This document shows positions 60,301 through 64,000 of a stretch of 64,000 nucleotides of DNA, one piece after another. Source of the stretch: JACVCJ01 sp052437175 (GTDB lineage Bacteria > Bacteroidota > Bacteroidia > CAIKAF01). A model generated the notes under the pieces. That model made no database searches. It saw nothing but the letters and a program-made list of their open reading frames with translations, and was not told where the DNA came from. The translations under genes were made by a program, and so were the position numbers. The stretch lies in assembly GCA_052437175.1 (NCBI GenBank), contig JBQVOK010000004.1:377294-441293 (forward strand). Direction: 5' to 3'. The number at the start of each line of letters is the position of its first letter. Position 1 is the stretch's first letter.

Positions 60301-60967
60301 CTACATAGTGCGAGTCGTTGGTGGCGATGATCTTTACATTGTGTTTTCGGGCCAGTTTAATGAGAAAGGCATTGAGGCGTTCCTGCTCCGGGATCTGGTG
60401 CCGCTGCAGTTCTACAAAGTAATCTTCGCCGAAGAGGTCGAGCCACCAGAGAAATTCCTTTTCGCAGGCTTCCTCGCCGTAGCGGGCATAGGTGCGGGGA
60501 ACAATGGCGCCCAGGCAGCAGGTGGTGGCAATGAGGTTCTCGTGGTACTGCAGGATCAGTTCTTTATCGATACGCGGGTACTTGCCGTACATGCCTTCGA
60601 TAAAGCCCAGGGAGCAGAGTTTTACCAGGTTCTTGTAGCCTTCGTTGTTCTTGGCCAGCAACAGCTGGTGGTAGCGTACGTCTTTTTCTTCGCGCGTAAA
60701 ACTGCGTTTGTGCCGGTCTTCTACCACGTAAAATTCGCAGCCCACAATGGGTTTTACCAGGAGTTCCGAGTTTTTATCGGCCGGGTTTTTCTTGTGTTTA
60801 TGGGCTTCGGCTACAAATTTAAATACCCCGAACATATTACCGTGGTCGGTAATGGCCAGGGCCGGCATATTATCCTGTATGGCTTTTTTATAAAGTTTGC
60901 TTATATCGGCCGCTCCGTCGAGCAGGGAGTACTGGGTATGAACATGCAGGTGACTAAAATCAGGCAT
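57320..60967 (-). CDS. dnaE: DNA polymerase III subunit alpha
   Basis: The 1215-aa protein has an N-terminal PHP domain (SHLHVHTQYSLLDGAADI). The catalytic palm has RISMPDIDTDFDDEGR with the metal-binding Asp residues (about 435-450). The fingers follow, with ALYRPGPIEYIPNYIRR and TYGITVYQEQVMLLSQ. A tandem HhH (FGLSGIKGLGEATI) and a C-terminal OB fold (NFTGIISKAEHKIAK) complete it. Length is normal. Several PHP metal ligands look intact. The -7 element TATCTTTG (complement of 60994-61001) lies upstream. Confidence 0.97.
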   Translation of the reverse strand: MPDFSHLHVHTQYSLLDGAADISKLYKKAIQDNMPALAITDHGNMFGVFKFVAEAHKHKKNPADKNSELLVKPIVGCEFYVVEDRHKRSFTREEKDVRYHQLLLAKNNEGYKNLVKLCSLGFIEGMYGKYPRIDKELILQYHENLIATTCCLGAIVPRTYARYGEEACEKEFLWWLDLFGEDYFVELQRHQIPEQERLNAFLIKLARKHNVKIIATNDSHYVEREDNVAHDILLCINTGEKVSTPKAKDFNEEEGFPKGSRFAFYNDEFYFKTQKEMSALFADIPEAIDNTGIIVDRVETLKLNKDILLPNFPLPQEFNIHQKAEFINGKELKPDVLNQWEYLRHLTFTGAKVRYGDIQPHVEERLNFELETIKNMGFPGYFLIVADFIQAGREKGVYIGPGRGSAAGSAVAYCTGITNLDPIKYDLLFERFLNPERISMPDIDTDFDDEGRQLVIDYVVEKYGKNQVAQIITYGTMAAKMSIKDVARVLDLPLQDSNNMAKLVPEKPGISLNRVMTAPLDGDKSLKEKEGLNSEDLEKVRMLREIAGSKDLRAEVLKEAMILEGSVRNTGIHAAGIIIAPEDLTNIIPIATAKDSDLYVTQFEGKVIEDAGVIKMDFLGLKTLTIIKDAVRLIKKNYDREIIPDEIPLDDLKTLELYQRGETIATFQFESPGMQKHLKDLKPDKFEDLIAMNALYRPGPIEYIPNYIRRKHGKEAIAYDLPELQEYLEETYGITVYQEQVMLLSQKLAGFTKGQADTLRKAMGKKDRSTLDKLKPQFIENAAAKGLDRTKLEKIWTDWEAFASYAFNKSHSTCYAFVAFQTAYLKAHYPAEYMAAVLNNAGSIEKITFFMEECRRMGVNVLGPDVNESDKRFSVNSKGDIRFGLSGIKGLGEATIDSILEEREKEGPFKSIFDLSRRISQKAANRKSFESLVCSGAFDCFEGSHRAQYFMEDATGSTLDKVLRFASAHRQSQESNMMSLFGEDSGVSIPEPKLPVTDPWSNLEALNREKDVVGMFLSGHPLDEFKNEAKLLSNISLDKMADAIENAEGKTLNFTGIISKAEHKIAKSGKPFGSFVLEDFDGSHEFALFGQDYEKFRAFINAGEFLYVQGVVSKRFDQSRNELRIQKMEPLRLVAEKYFKSIDLIIQVSEISKTLIHELDSTLQMFPGNKKLNFVFFDPEENMEVKVPYKKGGVEINKALIEQLEQMPGIRHKLN

Positions 60968-60993
60968 AAAATCTTCTGTTACGATCGACTTTT

Positions 60994-61001
60994 CAAAGAT
61001 A
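60994..61001 (-). promoter_or_regulatory. -7 promoter element of dnaE
   Basis: The minus strand reads TATCTTTG, an exact match, 26 nt before the ATG. The rest of the 236-bp gap up to 61203 is AT-rich (notably 61141-61165) and must also hold the adhesin's promoter, for which I see no clear element. Confidence 0.5.
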
Positions 61002-61203
61002 CGGATATTATCAGGGCCGCCGGGTATTGTTTAAAAAAATGAAATAATGCTGAGAGGGCCGTTCTCAGAAGCTTTTTCAACAATTGTTAAAAAAACGCAA
61101 TTTTTTATACCTGTGAAACGAAACTTTTTCAGACTGTTCGAGTATAATATTATACTAAAATCTATTAACCGAGTTCTTTCACTGAATTAACCTGAGCTTA
61201 CCT

Positions 61204-64000
61204 ATGAATAAACTCTGCAGAGGATTCATGGCTGTGTTACTGCTTTTTGGGGGAAAAGCGTATAGCCAGATCACTTGTGCCCAAACGACCATCAACAATT
61301 ATGTAGCCAATATATGCGGCCCCGGCATAACGTTCTCCAACGTAACTCTTACAGGAGACGCAAATTCTATTGCCCAGTTCGGCGGAGGTATTTCCGGTGG
61401 TCTGGGGGCTACGATGAATACCGGTATCGTGATGAGTACCGGTTATGTGAATACGGCCACGGCGCTCAATGGTCCGGCGGGTAATTTCTCGTCGACCGCA
61501 GTGGGTACGGCGGGGGTTGCCCAGCTGAATACCATTGCCGGCGCCACCACGAATGACGGGATCATCCTGGAGTTCGACTTTGTGCCGATCACGAACCAGA
61601 TCAATGTAAATTTCCAGTTCGGCTCCGAAGAGTACAACGAGTATGTGAACTCGGGGTTCAACGATGCCTTTGCCTTCCTGATCAGCGGGCCGGGGATCGT
61701 AGGTTCGCCCAATATTGCCGTGGTACCGGGGGTAGGAACGCCCGTGACCATCGACAATATCAACCGGGGTAATGCCTTTGGCTGCGGGGGCGGTTGTACC
61801 AACTGTGCCTATTATAATGATAACTGTAACGGTACCTTTAATAACATCATGGACGGTTTTACCACCATGCTTACGGCAACCCGCACGGTAATACCCTGTT
61901 CTACCTATCACATCCGGCTTATGCTGGCCGACGGGGGAGACTCCTCCTATGACTCCTGGGTATTTGTGCAGGAGAACGGTCTGTTTGCAGCCGGTAATCC
62001 GCCGCTTACCACTACGGCCACCTATCCGTTCGGTGCCTCCACGTTTGAGGAATGTAACAACTCTTACCTTACTTTTACTATTCCCACAGCACAGGTAAAT
62101 CCTTATTCATTCAACGTTACCTGGACCGGTACGGCTACCAGTGGTGTGGATTATACACCGCTGCCCACCACCATAACCATTCCCGCCGGGCAGACAACCG
62201 TAAATATTCCGATCACCGTACTTTCTGACAACATTGCGGAAGGCACGGAATCGATCATCTGTACCTATCCGTACTCGGTTTGTTCCACCGCGGTGGTAAC
62301 CATGTACATTGCCGACTCGCAGCCTATGACGGCCAATGCAGGTCCCGATCAGGGTATCTGTGCGGGCGCTTCGGTCACGCTGACAGCCAGTTCCACGAAC
62401 GGGAACGGGACCATCACCTATACCTGGAACAACGGGGGAGGTACCGGCCAGAGCATAACGGTTTCTCCCGCAGCCACCACTACCTATACGGTAACGGCTA
62501 CCGACCAGTGCGGCCGTACGGCTACCGACCAGGTAACGGTTACGGTGAGCCCGCCGCCAACGTCTACATTTACTGTAACATCACCCGTATGCCAGGGACA
62601 GAACGCTACGGTTACCTATACCGGCACAGCCCCGGCAGGCGCTACCTATACATGGAACTTCGGAGGCGCCAATATAGTTAGTGGTTCCGGTGCAGGGCCC
62701 TATGTGTTGAACTGGACGAATGCCGGTTTCCCGAATGTAAGCCTTATCGTGGCCAGTGGAAGCTGTTCTTCAGCCGTGACCACGAACCCGGTTACCGTGA
62801 ACCCGAACCCGACCGTAAATGCGGGTAATGACCTGGTGATCTGCCAGGGTACCCAGGTAACCGTGAACGGTACAGGGCCAGCAGGCATCAGCGAAAGCTG
62901 GAGTAATGGTATCAGCGAAGGCGTTCCTTTTACCCCCCCGGTGGGAGTAAATACCTATACCTATACCGGTACGGTAACCGCTACAGGATGTTCGGCAAGT
63001 GACCAGGTAATGGTTACCGTAAATCCTAACCCGGTAGTAAATGCCGGTCCGGACCAGACCGTATGCCAGGGAACAGCCGTAACACTGGCCGGTTCCGGAG
63101 CCTCTTTCTATACCTGGCCTGCGCCGGTCACAAATAATACGCCCGTAGTCCTGGCCCCGGGTGTGTATACCATAACTATGGTGGGTACCGACGCCAATAC
63201 CTGCCAGGGTACCGACCAGGTAATTGTAACGGTAACGCCTACTCCGGCAGCCCCCGTACTGAACAGCAACAGCCCGCTGTGCTCCGGCACCACACTGAAC
63301 CTGATGGCCAGCACGGGAACGGGTATCAGCTGGAGCGGCCCGAACGGGTTTACGTCTGCAGTGCAGAATCCCACAATTCCTAATGTAACTACGGCTGCTT
63401 CGGGTAACTACAGCGCGTATGTGGTGGTAAGCGGTTGTACTTCGGCCACAACCAACCTGAACGTAACGGTGAACCCGACCCCGGCTACCCCGGTATTGGG
63501 CAGCAACAGTCCGGTATGTTCCGGACAGACCCTGAACCTGACCTCGAACGTGGCTACAGGTATGAACTGGACAGGCCCGAACGGCTTTACATCTACCGTT
63601 CAGAACCCGAACATCGCAAACGTAACTACCGCTGCGAGCGGAACCTATAGCGCTTACACCGTAGCTGCCGGTTGTACCTCAGCCACGGCTACCGTAAACG
63701 TAACCGTTAACCCGACGCCGGCCAACCCGGTAGCGGGCGGTAACAGTCCGCTGTGCTCCGGCGCCACGCTGAACCTGACCTCTACGGCGGCCAGCGGTAA
63801 CAACTGGACAGGTCCGAACGGTTTTACCTCTACCGCACAAAACCCAACCATAACAAATGTAACCACCGCCGCGAGCGGAACGTATAGTGTGTATGCAGCG
63901 GCTTTAGGTTGTACTTCGGCAACCGCCACGGTAACTATTGTGGTGAACCCGACCCCGGCTACGCCGGTATTAGGCAGCAACAGCCCGGTATGTTCCGGAC
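61204..64000 (+). CDS. Large choice-of-anchor L repeat adhesin (3' end outside the window)
   Basis: The frame opens at the ATG at 61204 (MNKLCRGFMAVLLLFGGKAYS, a signal peptide) and stays open to the edge, giving 932 visible residues. Domains run in order. A choice-of-anchor L domain (about 22-275) has GIVMSTGYV, FQFGSEEYNEYV and DGGDSSYDSWVF. A Calx-beta-like module (about 275-375) has TATSGVDYTPLP and DNIAEGTES. PKD/Ig-like modules (about 378-680) and near-identical 79-aa Ig-like repeats from about 680 onward complete the visible part. Such proteins normally end in a T9SS sorting domain, which would be right of the window. A surface adhesin role is inferred. Confidence 0.92.
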   Translation, partial: MNKLCRGFMAVLLLFGGKAYSQITCAQTTINNYVANICGPGITFSNVTLTGDANSIAQFGGGISGGLGATMNTGIVMSTGYVNTATALNGPAGNFSSTAVGTAGVAQLNTIAGATTNDGIILEFDFVPITNQINVNFQFGSEEYNEYVNSGFNDAFAFLISGPGIVGSPNIAVVPGVGTPVTIDNINRGNAFGCGGGCTNCAYYNDNCNGTFNNIMDGFTTMLTATRTVIPCSTYHIRLMLADGGDSSYDSWVFVQENGLFAAGNPPLTTTATYPFGASTFEECNNSYLTFTIPTAQVNPYSFNVTWTGTATSGVDYTPLPTTITIPAGQTTVNIPITVLSDNIAEGTESIICTYPYSVCSTAVVTMYIADSQPMTANAGPDQGICAGASVTLTASSTNGNGTITYTWNNGGGTGQSITVSPAATTTYTVTATDQCGRTATDQVTVTVSPPPTSTFTVTSPVCQGQNATVTYTGTAPAGATYTWNFGGANIVSGSGAGPYVLNWTNAGFPNVSLIVASGSCSSAVTTNPVTVNPNPTVNAGNDLVICQGTQVTVNGTGPAGISESWSNGISEGVPFTPPVGVNTYTYTGTVTATGCSASDQVMVTVNPNPVVNAGPDQTVCQGTAVTLAGSGASFYTWPAPVTNNTPVVLAPGVYTITMVGTDANTCQGTDQVIVTVTPTPAAPVLNSNSPLCSGTTLNLMASTGTGISWSGPNGFTSAVQNPTIPNVTTAASGNYSAYVVVSGCTSATTNLNVTVNPTPATPVLGSNSPVCSGQTLNLTSNVATGMNWTGPNGFTSTVQNPNIANVTTAASGTYSAYTVAAGCTSATATVNVTVNPTPANPVAGGNSPLCSGATLNLTSTAASGNNWTGPNGFTSTAQNPTITNVTTAASGTYSVYAAALGCTSATATVTIVVNPTPATPVLGSNSPVCSG
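63241..64000 (+). repeat. Tandem 237-bp coding repeats (79 aa) in the adhesin gene
   Basis: Repeat units begin at 63241, 63478, 63715 and 63952, each exactly 237 bp apart. Each carries TPAxPVLxSNSPxCSG, NWTGPNGFTS and TTAASGTYSxY in the protein. At DNA level blocks such as GGCAGCAACAG and GGAACCTATAG recur nearly unchanged, while synonymous sites differ elsewhere. The series continues past the right edge. Confidence 0.93.

Noticed and set aside
58484..61042. Very long plus-strand open frame (about 850 codons) opposite dnaE
   Set aside because: It mirrors the dnaE coding strand, and its protein is a low-information shadow rich in Phe, Gly, Val and His. dnaE has all its motifs on the other strand.
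63241..64000. CRISPR-like array from regularly spaced repeats
   Set aside because: The repeats are 237 bp, in frame, and encode Ig-like domains. There are no short direct repeats with unique spacers and no cas genes.

Overview
The window is chromosomal DNA from a moderately GC-rich member of the Bacteroidota. This rests on several signs. There are secreted proteins with type IX secretion (T9SS) C-terminal sorting domains of both the type A and the CHU_C/type B kind. A choice-of-anchor L repeat adhesin is present. Many starts carry the Bacteroidota -7 promoter element TAnnTTTG. Family content also fits: a DUF4255/DUF5908-containing contractile injection cluster, a GSCFA protein, a PorV/PorQ-like barrel and a long aromatic amino acid hydroxylase. 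I cannot name a genus from the sequence alone.

Region 1-11052 (minus strand) is one tightly packed operon for a phage-tail-like contractile injection system of the Afp/PVC (eCIS) or Amoebophilus-like T6SS-iv type. In transcription order it encodes a membrane-anchored GH18-like protein, a two-TM protein, a DUF4255 cap/terminator protein, an unknown 330-aa protein, one sheath, two tube proteins, DUF5908, a LysM tail adaptor, a VgrG-like spike, a PAAR tip, a gp25-like protein and a large baseplate protein cut by the left edge. Tape measure, AAA ATPase, fibres and effectors are not in the window and may lie beyond position 1. A secreted vWA protein (11360-13147) sits upstream.

Region 13148-26072 is housekeeping and mixed: tRNA-Arg(ACG), clpS and an AlaDH/PNT-type dehydrogenase from divergent promoters, a pseudouridine synthase, a frameshifted helical-repeat gene, a nucleotidyltransferase, acnA with a strong terminator, an unknown alpha-helical protein, an RRM protein with a long leader, a membrane AraC regulator, an outer-membrane protein and an S41 peptidase.

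Region 26195-38878 holds a T9SS type B protein, a notably AT-rich two-gene insert (STAS-ATPase plus STAS-like DUF4325), a DEAD-box helicase, an oxidoreductase-hydratase operon divergent from a DUF2461 gene through a 27-bp shared promoter, rimB-rimK, a UDG-superfamily glycosylase, a secreted protein/SMI1 pair and purE.

Region 38912-64000 contains a barrel pair (PorV/PorQ-like plus HhH-barrel), small secreted proteins, an MBL hydrolase, an aromatic hydroxylase-SDR-GSCFA operon, T9SS proteins, a J-domain membrane protein, a GlcD-type FAD oxidase, argS, a glutathione peroxidase-like lipoprotein, dnaE, and the start of a large T9SS-type adhesin whose Ig-like domains repeat with an exact 237-bp period up to the right edge.
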